A stretch of 64,000 bases of DNA from Multifurca ochricompacta (taxonomy: Eukaryota > Basidiomycota > Agaricomycetes > Russulales > Russulaceae). The stretch is taken from assembly GCA_022496185.1 (NCBI GenBank), contig WTXG01000159.1, positions 1 through 64,000 of the forward strand. The letters are read 5' to 3'. How positions within the stretch are numbered: the stretch's first letter is position 1; every line of letters starts with the position of its first letter. Under the pieces are notes generated by a model. That model did no database searches and was not told the origin of the DNA. It worked only from the letters and a program-made list of their open reading frames with translations. Below are positions 1 through 10,041 of this stretch, one piece after another. The position numbers and the translations under genes were made by a program.

Positions 1-10
1 GAGGGGATAG

Positions 11-494
11 TGTCATGAACTGACACCCTAGAGACCTCCTGACCCCCTAGAAATCTCTGGATGCTCCCAGAAACCCTGCAGAACCCTCAGAAATGAAGAT
101 AACCCTAGATTAAGACCAGAAAGAGGCCAGTCTGGACCAGGCTGGACTCCTGCCAAATTGGAGAGGTGTGGGAAGAGTACTAACAGGCCCCCACAATGCC
201 TAAACAGCAGTCCACAAAACTGTGGACTGTGGACTGTGGATTTCTAAGCCCAAAAAGTGGGGCTATTCTCATGGTGGATAGTGGGGAGTTAGAGCAAAAT
301 TAACCTCCCCTAAAGTGGTTCACAGACCAAAGTCCCAGTTGTAATTATGTATATAAACCCTTTTGGAATAGAATGGACAGCTCCAGACTGTCCACTTGTG
401 ATCTGGTACCTTATTGCCTAGGAGATTAGCCCCACCTTGTAGAAGGCTTCTCACCCCTTGTCCTTGAGCTGTTTGCTTCATCTCCCTGCACTTT
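11..494 (-). repeat. LTR-A (minus), left part
   Basis: This is the 3' portion, on the minus strand, of a gypsy-type LTR of about 555 bp. It matches the reverse complement of 25334-25888. The LTR terminus TGTCA starts at 11, and bases 1-10 are the only flanking sequence in view. It is split at 490-494 (ACTTT) by Copia-1 and resumes at 11991. If this is the 5' LTR of a full element, that element's internal region lies to the left, outside the window. Confidence 0.85.
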
Positions 495-769
495 TGTTGA
501 CACAAGACATGTCTGGAGATGCTTCAGGCATCTAAGGATCGCTTTAGCTGTAGATAAGATTAGATTAGGTTCCGGAGTTTTGGACTTTTTACAATATCTT
601 TATTACATTTCTTTCTCACCTTACTCAGCTGATTAGTGATGCACTTAGTAATGTGCAGTAAGCACATGATATCTCTTTGGCCAATGGCCTTTACCCCTCA
701 TTGTTTATTGTCCAGCACTTGTGGACTTATTCCCAGTGTGCACAGACCATTTCCCCTTGCCCCCAAGGG

Positions 770-776
770 TATATAA
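770..776 (+). promoter_or_regulatory. Copia-1 LTR TATA box
   Basis: TATATAA lies about 28 bp upstream of the base (about 798) where the truncated R-U5 fragment at 28017-28226 ends. That fragment therefore independently suggests transcription starts near 798. The same box is present in the 3' LTR and in the LTR at 35618-36129. Confidence 0.7.
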
Positions 777-793
777 GGGTGTCTGTTTCATCT

Positions 794-831
794 CTTACAC
801 TTCAGAGTTCTTCTAACCTCTGAAGTGTAAG
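794..831 (+). promoter_or_regulatory. Perfect 14-bp stem-loop at the start of R
   Basis: CTTACACTTCAGAG (794-807) pairs perfectly with CTCTGAAGTGTAAG (818-831) around a 10-nt loop. It sits at the predicted 5' end of the transcript. It recurs at 10341-10378 and, with a shorter loop but an intact core stem, in the diverged LTR near 35920-35950. A role in the transcript leader or in reverse transcription is inferred only. Confidence 0.7.
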
Positions 832-852
832 TTCCCTTTACTATACTTTCTT

Positions 853-2232
853 TGTTACACTCAGCGGAGCGTTCTGTGCAGTGTGCACGGGTTGGCGCGG
901 GTTCATTGACACTAGTCCGGCACTAGTCAGTCACATCCGCAGCACCCAACACTATGGGTCCGGGATCTTCAGCAAGCCTGGCACAACAAGGCCAGGCTCT
1001 TAGCCTCAGGGTGAATAGGAAGTTGTGCTATAACCAAGCACAGAGAGAGACGGGACAAGTCAGCCAAAGGGAGCTAATCCCCTAAGGCTGTTGAGTGGGG
1101 ACAGGACCTGGCCACAGTGCCAGAAGCACACCAAGTGGACCAAAGTCAGAGAGGGCAAAGGAAGGGAAGCCAGAGCATCAACAGCATCTGGGTAATGGAT
1201 GGGATTCGGAACAGAAGTGCACACCCATTGCCAGAGGCAATGGGGTCCTTCTGGAGATTATGAAGAATGAGAAAGGGCAAATAAGCCCCTCTGTATTCCA
1301 TGACTAGGGAAACTCTAGGCTGAAGGCACAAGAGGTCAAATCTAGGGTTGTACAAACTGTCTACAGGGTCTTATATACTGTATGGGGATCTGGTTTGTAG
1401 CTAATCAGGAACAGGGTCAGAGTCCTTATCATCCAATAGCAGATAAGATGTCAAATATAGTCCATGATAAGGATAAGCCTTATCAGAAGCATAATCATGT
1501 GGGACAGCCCCACAGGAGTCATATCAGTGTGGGAGGATTCCCACCAGGGTCAGGGGTAAATGGGGAGATAACAGGTCCCACAGGAGTCAGGGTGGATGTG
1601 GGAATACTCCCACAGGAGTCAGAGAAGTGAATGATAAGCCAGATGGGCCATGTGATCAGAAAGGGGTAAATGATCAGATGAAGATGCTGTGATCAGGGTC
1701 AGGGATCACATGGTCCAAAGTCACATGGTCAGGGATCACATGGTCAAGGATCACATGGCCAAGGGTCACATGGCCAGGAGTCACATGACTGGCAGAGGGT
1801 CAAGTACAAGCCAAAGTTGAAGATTAGATTGGCAGGGACAGTGTCAGAGATCCTATGGGTGTCAGCCACAGGGACAGGGTACAGATACTGGCCAAGACAA
1901 AGGCCAAGCATCAGGAGAAGGGGGGTCTACAGCCAACAGCACAGTAGCTGAACTATCAGTGGGTCAGGTGCAGGTGTCAGGAATGGGGTGCTATGAGCGT
2001 CATATCACAGGCATCAGGGTGGGGTCCTGGGCACACAGGCCACAGGCATCAGGCAGGGTCCCAAGGCAGTAAGCCAAGGGCATCAAGTCAAAGGTCCTAG
2101 GCACAAGGCCATAGGCATCTGGGTTCTGGGGCCAAGGTGGTCAAGGGATGGTGGAATAGGGGAATGGACAGTCAAGTGTGGTACAAGGGGGAGGTGCAGT
2201 GTAAGGGTCAGGAAAAGAGTAGGGTCGTAACA
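853..2232 (-). mobile_element. Solo LTR-B (minus), 1380 bp
   Basis: The ends are TGTTACACTCAGC and GTCGTAACA, with TSD TTCTT on both sides. It has no internal region, so it is a solo LTR left by LTR-LTR recombination. It is very similar to the plus-strand solo LTR at 60815-62086: an 82-residue chance ORF is identical in the two. A cluster of degenerate TCACATGG repeats occupies about 1700-1790. The length is unusually large for a fungal LTR. The parent element is not in the window. Confidence 0.9.
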
Positions 2233-2392
2233 TTCTTCTTTACCTTTGACTAACTGTCTTCTGTAGACTACTTGTTTTTTAGGTCAGTAGTATAGTTGTA
2301 TAGAGTTCTTCTAACCTCTGAAGTACTACTTGTTTTTTAGCCTAACCACTACTAACTGCAGTCAGTATAACCAGCAGCATGATTGTTTGACA

Positions 2393-2408
2393 GGTTATGG
2401 GCCCTGCC
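2393..2408 (+). promoter_or_regulatory. Copia-1 primer-binding site (initiator tRNA-Met anticodon arm)
   Basis: GGTTATGGGCCCTGCC follows the 5' LTR directly. It is complementary, with one G:U pair, to the anticodon stem-loop of fungal initiator tRNA-Met (GCAGGGCUCAUAACC). Drosophila copia is known to prime with a 5' half of this tRNA, and the site here fits that mode. Copia-3 carries the same core. Confidence 0.8.
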
Positions 2409-3328
2409 ACTCATACTGACTGTTATTTTCCCTTTGTTCATTAACAGCCCAACTCGCTCTTGCACACCAAGCTCTCAAAAAGCTCCAAGTCTTTCCCACC
2501 ACTTTTATCTGTGAGCTTCTTTATTTACCATCTGTGCACCTCAACACCCCACAGGATGACACAGTTTACTGCTCATCCTGAACTGTTTGGCTAGCCCTTT
2601 GGGGTTCTTGCAAAAGGTGATGAGGGACCCTAAGTGGGTGAAACACCTTGAGCTCCTTGAGTGTGCACTAGGTATTAGTAACTTTCATAGTTGTAGCTGG
2701 GTCTTCATCCCATAGATAGCTTTAGTAGGCCTATAGCCAGAAGCTTGTGGCTTTAAGTCCAGTCAATGCTTGGCTCTATCTGTAAGCCAGGTTTAGTGAC
2801 CCGCATGTGGAGTTTAGGGTCTAGAACAAGGCATGGGTAGTCACTCCCATGACACTTGGGCTTGATACAAGTAGACTGCACTACTATAGTCTATACATAG
2901 TAGATAAAGTCTTCATCTCTGGGCATAAGTATTTGTTGCCTTTGTAGGGTAACCACACCCTACCAGAGACTGACTTGGCATCTACTTAGTCATGGCCCCA
3001 ATCATCTAGGGCTTAATCATGGACTCCACCACCAGCACTAGAGGAAGGGCTATATACCCTTTGTCTCTAGTGGAACTTGCAGTTGGCTCCTCCATGACAT
3101 GACTCCCAGTCCTGATTACACTAGACACTCTGGCTAGTCTACCAGAGCCTATGTCTAGTTGCAGGATTGCACTAGACAGCTTTACTATACCTAGAAAGTC
3201 GCACAACAGAGGCAGGACCTTCTTAGGTTCTGAAGCATAGTGCCACAGTGTGGGGTGGCACTCTTAAGCAAGACCTGGGAACTGGTTCTAACTGCTCCTT
3301 GGAACCAGGAACCTCATAACATCTCAAA
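2409..3328 (+). other. Copia-1 untranslated leader
   Basis: About 920 bp lie between the PBS and the first gag ATG. I see no ORF worth naming and no other recognisable element. It is a long leader for a copia element and may hold packaging or translation signals, but none can be demonstrated. Confidence 0.5.
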
Positions 3329-4811
3329 ATGCCATCTTCAATTGTCTTCCCTCCCTCCTCCAAGATGGAATGCCTTGATGGCTCCAACTGGCAGGTTTTG
3401 TTATGTCCGGTGCGGGACGTTCCACACGACTTGTGTGACAGCGTATCGGAGGTTCAGGTAAGAAACCAATAAGGCTTCTTGGAGTTCAAGATGTAACGAG
3501 TCGAAGTCAAAGAGGCTGCACTCTAAGACAACGTTAAGTGGAAAAGCGCCAAAAGCGCTGAGACAACTGAGCTCAGAGATCAAAGGGAAGTCCTGAAGAC
3601 AAGCACCGATGGATTCAATAAGTCAAGTCTAAGGTCTACAAGGTAGATACAGCGGACTTATATATGTAAGTGAATGGGCGTCTACGAGATAAGAATAACG
3701 AGGTCAGGTGGGCCCAAATATATGAAAGCAGAGGGCGTAAAGCCTGGCTTCTGATAGGGTATTAAGTAAGTGTCCGGTCGTAAAGATAAAGAGATAGGAA
3801 GATAACGAGATAAGGGAATAAACAAAAGTACAGTGATACAAACAGAGGCAAAGGTGGTCACAGGGAAGGGAGCAGTGCACGTGACAGGTCCCAGGATGGA
3901 GACGTGATCAGGAAGTGCATGGTGGGTGGTAAGGATGGGTCCTCATTGGGGAGGGTGAAGAAAATAGGAAGGCTCGGCACTGGTCGTAACAGGTTTGGTC
4001 TGCCAACTTCAATGCCCTTTTGAGGATGAATGGGCTCAGAAGGCACATCATTACGCCTTACCCTGATATGCCCCTCCTCCCAGAGGACAAGGAGGAAAAG
4101 GAGAAGATGCAGAAGGAAGTCATTGACCCCATCCTCAGGGAATGGATGGGAGAAGAGGAAATGCTTATAGGGCTCCTCTTTCTTAATGTTACCCAAGAAG
4201 TCTACTCACAAGTAGCTTCTGATGCCAATTATCCTTCTCTTAGTGAGAAGTATAATAAGTTGGAGTGGCTTTATGGCTCTGTAGGTAGCATGGCCACATA
4301 TAATTTGTGGCTTGCCCTGGTGTCCTTCCATCTTGATGAAGGACAGACATTTAGAACCCAATTACAAAAGGTTCTAGATGCCAGGAGTACCCTAAGGGAG
4401 AACAGGATGGAGGTTAATGACCTCCAGATGAGCTTCATTCTATTGAAAGCTCTCCCTGACTCCTACAGTGCCATTGCTGGCTCCATACTGGCCTCTGGTG
4501 ACCCAGAGCGTCTTTCTCCTCAGGACCTTGTGCAGAGGTTCCTTAATGAGGAGAGTTGCCTGGTGGGTCCCTTGGGAAGTGGTAGTGCAGTCCTATCTAA
4601 GGCTGCACCTGTCAAATCAAAACCAAAAAATATAAATTTATCACCACTTCCTGCTGCTGCCCCTGGTTCACAAGGGGTGGTCTGCTTCTATTGCCAAAAG
4701 CCTGGACACAAGTCCAATGCTTGCGCAAAGAAGAAGAAGGACCTGGAGAATGCCAAAAAGGCAAGGCAGGGAACAAGAAGAGGGCTGAGGCCCAACATGT
4801 ACATACTATAG
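3329..4811 (+). pseudogene. gag: Copia-1 gag, split by a solo LTR
   Basis: Gag forms the virus-like particle. I start it at the ATG at 3329, because that frame reads into the Gag signature DGSNWQVWSANF once the solo LTR at 3399-3991 (TSD GGTTT) is removed. The reading frame then continues without a stop to 4811. It ends with a canonical CCHC zinc knuckle, CFYCQKPGHKSNAC (about 4683-4724), followed by a lysine-rich tail. It overlaps pol, which lies in the -1 frame. The 5'-truncated copy at 28227 has the same gag/pol offset. It is non-functional as it stands because of the insertion. Confidence 0.85.
3399..3991 (-). mobile_element. Solo LTR of the Gypsy-2/3/4 family (minus)
   Basis: The ends are TGTTATGTCCGG and GGTCGTAACA, with perfect TSD GGTTT (3394-3398 and 3992-3996). 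It is homologous throughout to the LTRs of Gypsy-2, -3 and -4 and keeps more CpG than most copies. It carries the self-primer complement as AAGTCAAGTCT on the plus strand. Confidence 0.93.
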
Positions 4812-6663
4812 CCACCATAGTTAATGGGAGTGGCAAAATAGAGGAGGTGCAAGAAGCACCTCGAATTCACCTTTATGTTCACACCTATAATCTGGACATC
4901 AACTCAGATTATTGGATGCTTGATAGTGGAGCAACGGCTCATTTCAGCCCCAACCTTGAAGACTTTGATATGTATAAAGTTGACACCACCCATGAAGTAT
5001 CACTAGGTGACAACTCCATAGTCAAAACAAATGGAGTTGGCACTGTGGTCATCAGGACTGATCAAGGTTTCAACTTGGAATTGAGCAATGTGCTCCACAT
5101 GCCTGGAGGACATAAAATACTCTCTGCCAGTGCCCTAGTAGAAAAAGGGGCAACTGTGTTCTTTGATAATAAGAAGGCAACAATTAAATATGGTGAAAAA
5201 ATAATAGTGGAAGCATGGAAGTTTGGCAAATTGTATTGGGTACTAGGCAAACACATCCTTAATAGTATCCATGCATCTGCATCTGCCTCACTAGAAATCT
5301 GGCATCAAAGAATGGGCCATATGTCTAAAGAAGCCCTGAAGAGATATGCTCCTGAGGTGGTAAAAGGCCTCAGAATAAATAATAGCCAAGTGGAAGACAA
5401 GCCATGTTATGGCTGTGAAATGGGCAAGTCCCATTGTCTTCCATTTCCCCCATCTTCAAAGTGTGCATCAGCCCCCCTTGAGATCCTTCATAGTGATCTT
5501 GTAGGACCCTTGCAGTGCAGTTCGATACAAAGGAATCTATACTTTGCCACTTTCTTGGATGACTTTAGCAGATATGCTTTAATTGTTCCAATGAAATCTA
5601 AAGATCTGTTCACACCAGTTTTCAATAAACTGAAGACACTACTTGAAAACAAATTTAATCATAAAATCAAGTGTCTTCATACAGATCAGGGTGGCGAGTA
5701 TGTGAACAAGGCGCTGAAAGCAATGCTTGAAGATTTTGGCATAGAGCATAAACTCATGATGCCGTATAGTCCACAACAGAATGGAAGGGCTGAGAGATTC
5801 AATAGAACCATTATGGAAAAAGGCACTAGCATGCTGCATGATGCTGGCCTGTCTCTTGGTTTTTGGGAGTGTGCTGTTGAGACAGCATGTCATATATATA
5901 ACAGAACTCCCATCTGTTCTAATAAGTGGAAGACTCCGCTAGAGCTTCTGGTTGGGAACAAACCAGATGTCTTGTACTTTAAGGTCTTTGGTTGCAAAGC
6001 CTACTATCATGTTCCAGAGGGCAAGCGGTGTAAATTAGATCCCAAAGCTAGGGAAGCTGTCTTTGTTGGGTATGAGCCCACTTCTAAGGGCTATACACTT
6101 TGGGATAGTCATACCTGGTCTCTCGTCTCTTCACGAGATGTTACATTTGATGAGAGATCCTTCCCATCCCACTCTGTGAAGGACAGCAGAGCAGATAAAC
6201 CTATAGAGCAACCTACAGAAGGTGGCTCATTTACTTTACCTGGTAGCAATGTCCAGCTACCACCAGCAACTGCTACACATGATCCTGAGGCTCCTCAAGA
6301 TGAGGAAGACCTAGAAGAGGAACAGGAGGACATAGTACCTCCTCAATTACCACCACAGCCTACCACACCCACACATAATGTAGACACCACACAACCTCAG
6401 ACTATATATCAGACTCCTCCATCACAAGTCATGGAACCATCCTCCCCTCCCAAAAGAACCCAAGCAATCAGAAAATCAGAAAGAATTGCAGGCAGACTTC
6501 CTCAACCTAATTTTCAGAGGACAAGTCCATGCTCTGAATGACAAGATAGGGCAATCCAAGAAGATTTAGACTTGGATACTGCACATCCCAATCAGAATCA
6601 TTGTTTGAATCCTTGCTTCTACAATGAGGATAATGCAGAGTTTGTGCAGGGTTCTTTCAGACT
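4691..6663 (+). pseudogene. pol: Copia-1 pol, 5' part: protease and integrase
   Basis: This is in the -1 frame relative to gag. The aspartic protease has the motif WMLDSGATAHF (active Asp near 4922). Integrase has a zinc-binding HHCC region (WHQRMGH ... CYGCEMGK) and a complete catalytic triad: Asp in HSDLVG, Asp in HTDQGGEY, and Glu 35 residues later in NGRAERF, counted as D269, D332 and E368 from 4691. A proline- and acid-rich linker follows. The frame is broken by TGA at 6539-6541, where the near-identical copy at 33514 reads CGA (Arg). At 6664 a hAT-derived element separates it from the reverse transcriptase. Its N-terminus is probably made by frameshifting rather than by the ATG at 4691. 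Confidence 0.9.
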
Positions 6664-6893
6664 TAGGGCATAGCACAAGTCTGGGTAACTCGCGAGTTTT
6701 TTGAGTGGAGCTGTGGGAAAACTTGTGGGTATTGATACTCATGGATCTGGGTGATCCATGGGAAAATACTCATGTGGATCTGGGTATTAATTTTGGCACC
6801 CCGGGTACCCACATGGGTACTTGCGGAATACTCGTGGGAATATTATTATATAAAATTATTATTTTACTAGGCTCCTCAAGCTAGAACAGAAAT

Positions 6894-6972
6894 GCCTGAA
6901 ACATGGATTGAACCTAGGACCTCTGGGAACAAGCTTGGTCCAGTGCTCTAACCACTAAGCCACCCATTCTCA
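6894..6972 (-). repeat. tRNA-derived SINE-like segment (copy 1)
   Basis: On the minus strand this reads as a tRNA-like head with an A-box (TGGCTTAGTGGTTAGAGC) and a B-box (GGTTCAATCC) at tRNA spacing. The acceptor ends do not pair, so it is not a tRNA gene. The same head recurs near 24490-24562 and 37319-37395. Confidence 0.6.
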
Positions 6973-7051
6973 CTAGTAAAGACACACAATATATTATATA
7001 TAGGGTTATGCAGAATTGATTTTATCACTTGTATCTAATTGAACGCGTTTT

Positions 7052-7700
7052 GATCTTATCACTTGTATTATCTTAGATGTATATCTTAAGTATCTAATTA
7101 ATTGTGAATGCATTTTTGATCTTATCACTTAGATGTATGTCCTAAGCATCTAATTAGTTGTGAACGCATTTTTGATCTTATCACTTAGATGTACATCCCA
7201 AGTATCTAATTAATTGTGAACGCATTTTTGATCTTATCACTTAGATGTACATCCCAAGTATCTAATTAATTGTGAACACATTTTTGATCTTATCACTTAG
7301 ATGTACATCCCAAGTATCTAATTAATTGTGAACACATTTTTGATCTTATCACTTAGATGTACATCCCAAGTATCTAATTAATTGTGAACACATTTTTGAT
7401 CTTATCACTTAGATGTACATCCCAAGTATCTAATTAATTGTGAACACATTTTTGATCTTATCATTTAGATGTACATCCCAAGTATCTAATTAATTGTGAA
7501 CGCATTTTTGATCTTATCATTTAGATGTACATCCCAAGTATCTAATTAATTGTGAACACATTTTTGATCTTATCACTTGTATTAGATGTATATCCTTAGT
7601 ATCTAATTAACTGTGAATGCATTTTTGATCTTATCACTTAGATGTATATCCTAAGTATCTAATTAATTGTGAATGTGTTTTTGATCTTATCAATTAGGTG
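7052..7700. repeat. 56-bp minisatellite array inside hAT-N2
   Basis: About eleven tandem units of about 56 bp, each containing GATCTTATCACTTAGATG and ending in a run of T. The central units are nearly identical and the outer ones diverged. The unit resembles part of the Copia-3-type LTR (the block around 15480-15540: CTTAGATGTATATTC ... ATGAACGCATT). The array therefore probably grew from a captured LTR piece. Confidence 0.85.
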
Positions 7701-8156
7701 TGATCCTGGCATCTCTGTACCAACGCATGCTGACACATGCATTCTTAAGCCTACCTTCCTAGATAGGAAGGCAATGTACGGTCCAATCGGCGCGCCCCAC
7801 ACTTCGTGTTTTTTCGCGTTTTTTTGCATTTCTATAGATATTGTAACTGATTCTTGTTTTACTTTGGATCGGATGCATGATCTGACTTGAAACTTCGTGG
7901 GATTGTAGTAATATATATATTCCTTCTGTGTATGCAAGATGAAGATCTCTGGCTGCCTCAAACCTTACAAGTAAACCTATGAGTATACCCACGAGTACTT
8001 GGATCCGTGTGAGTATAGGACTCACAGCTCCAGGTGATCCGTGGGAACATACTCGTGCGGATCTGAGTATGGGATTATCTAATCTAAATACCCACGAGTT
8101 CGGATCCAGGTAACTCATGAGTGCACTCGTGCTAGGCCCTATTCAGACTTGGTCAG

Positions 8157-9737
8157 ATGGATCTACTCAATGCTGCAGGATCACCTTACAGGGATCCTCT
8201 TACCTTTAAAGAAGCAATGGAGTCTGATAATGCCAGTGATTGGCTTGAGGCATGTCAATATGAAATTGACGCCTTAGAAAAACTTAAAGTGTGGTGCCTT
8301 GAAGACCTTCCTGAAGGTAGAAAGGCTGTAAAGTCCAAGTGGGTCTTTAAATTGAAAGCAGATGGATGCTTTCATGCTAGGCTTGTAGCAAAAGGGTTCA
8401 CCCAAATAGAGGGGGTGGACTTCAATGAAACTTTCTCCCCAGTCACCAGATTTGAGTCTCTTAGACTATTATTAGTGTTGGCTGCACTTGAGGATTGGGA
8501 AATCCACCAGATGGATGTCAAATTGGCATTCCTGCATGGCGATCTGGATGAGGAGATCTATATGGAGCAACCTGTTGGTTTCATCGTTGCTGGACAAGAG
8601 TCCAAAGTTTGTAGGCTACAGAAGGCTCTGTATGGCCTCAAACAAGCTTCCTGAGCATGGAACCTACAATTCCATGCAGTTCTCAATGAACTGAGCTTTA
8701 CTCAGACATACTCTGATGCAGGAGTATATGTGTATCATCACCAAGAGGGGGATGGTTCACTTTTTGTCATTTTATATGTTGATGACATCACTATACTTGG
8801 GTCCTCCACTAAGAAGATTCAATGGCTGAAGGATGCTCTATCTAGCCAATATGAGATGACCGATCTTGGCAAAATCCAGTCCTACCTTGGGGTTAATATC
8901 ACCAGGGATCATCCTAACAAGACACTGGATATTGACCAGACAGCTTACATCTCTTCCATAGTTGAGAGGTTTGGAATGGGGGATTCCAACCCAGTATATA
9001 CTCCTCTACCCTCTGGCTTGGATGTTCATTTGGTCAAGTTCAAAGACCAGGCATCTACCTCTGACATCAAGAGGTATCAGCTGTTAATGGGGTCTCTGCT
9101 TTGGGTGCAGATTGGAAGCAGACCTGACATTAGTTTTGCTGTTGCACGCCTTAGCCAATTTGCTTCCAACCCTTCCCAGCAGCACATGCAACTAGCAAAG
9201 TATGTCTTAGCTTATTTAAATGCTACAAAAGACTACAAGTTGCACTATTCTGGAGGGAATGGTGAAGTTAGCCTTCATGGCTATGCAGATTCCTCATGGG
9301 GAGATCAAGAGGACTGCCACTCCACCTCAGGCTATGTCTTTTTCCTTGCAAATGGAGCAATTAGCTGGTGCTCTAGAAAACAAAAGACAGTAGCACAGTC
9401 CACCACAGAAGCTGAATATATGAGCCTTGCCAAGGCTTCAAATCAAGCTGCGTGGTACAGGACCTTTATGCAAGAGTTGGGATATGAAGTTAGTTCACCC
9501 ATACAATTGCATTGTGACAACAAGGGTGCAGTAGATCTTGCATTAAACCCTGTCACAGGAAGGCGATCAAAGCACATACCAATAAAGTACCATGCCATTA
9601 GGGAGTATGTAGAATCACACCAGATTGACTTGGTGCGAACTCCCACTGGAGAGATGCTGGCAGATGGCCTTACAAAGTCTCTGACTAGATCATCTTTTGA
9701 TCTCATGGTAACTGGATTTGGACTAGTGCTGGAATGA
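8157..9737 (+). pseudogene. pol: Copia-1 pol, 3' part: reverse transcriptase and RNase H
   Basis: The RT begins KAVKSKWVFKLK and includes the AFLHGDLDEEIYMEQP block. Its catalytic YVDD (FVILYVDDITILG) lies near 8775. RNase H follows with ADSSWGDQ, STTEAEYMSL, HCDNKGAVDL and KHIPIKYH. The frame is interrupted only by TGA at 8652-8654, in the block KQAS-stop-AWN. The copy at 33446 has the same TGA at the same codon, so the mutation predates their separation or is read through. The natural stop is at 9735-9737. Removing the hAT insert at 6664 restores the frame with the integrase part. Confidence 0.92.
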
Positions 9738-10041
9738 GAAAGCTGGAATCTGGAGACTTTGTACACCAGTTTCACTTTCCCACCATGCAACATGAGCATG
9801 TTCTCGACCTCAAGAGTGATGCAAGTGGTGTGTGCATGCCAGAAGTAGGCATTCAAATATGTCAGGCATTTCAGCCTGCATAAGTGAATCTACAACTCGC
9901 ATGCAAAGCTCACAAACCCCATGCTTCTCATTGACTCGTCCTCAACATTGCTGGCTGGTGACATGCTCATTCAATTGTGAACAGCAGTGTGCTCATTTAA
10001 TTCATTTCCACCTAATGATTGATGCCTTCACCATGGAGGGA
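9738..10041 (+). other. Copia-1 3' untranslated region and polypurine tract
   Basis: About 300 bp without a convincing ORF. It ends in GGAGGGA immediately before the 3' LTR, the expected position of the plus-strand primer. The same stretch precedes the LTR at 35618. Confidence 0.6.

Larger units (their letters stand above)
495..2392 (+). repeat. Copia-1 5' LTR (interrupted)
   Basis: This direct repeat of 10042-11990 holds the promoter and the R-U5 region. It is interrupted by a solo LTR at 853-2232 with TSD TTCTT (848-852 and 2233-2237); without that insert it is 513 bp. The U5 part repeats the 'AGAGTTCTTCTAACC' block and a TACTACTTGTTTTTTAG-type block twice. Confidence 0.95.
6664..8141. mobile_element. 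Non-autonomous hAT element N2
   Basis: The terminal inverted repeats are TAGGGCATAGCAC and TAGGGCCTAGCAC. The 8-bp TSD TTCAGACT (6656-6663 and 8142-8149) is diagnostic of the hAT superfamily. There is no transposase. Near both ends are many copies of a short motif like ACTCGTGGGTA, as expected for transposase-binding sites. Inside are a tRNA-like segment and a 56-bp tandem array. It interrupts Copia-1 pol between integrase and RT. Confidence 0.9.

Noticed and set aside
1382..1630. 82-codon ORF repeated identically at 61348-61635
   Set aside because: Both lie inside solo LTR-B copies; identity reflects the near-identical LTRs. No domain, no start context and no independent conservation.
3858..4196. 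112-codon minus-strand ORF
   Set aside because: It spans a solo LTR boundary and the antisense of Copia-1 gag, with no protein signature.
7052..7700. Regular 56-bp repeats as a CRISPR array
   Set aside because: Units are directly tandem with no variable spacers, the sequence is fungal, and the array lies in a hAT element.
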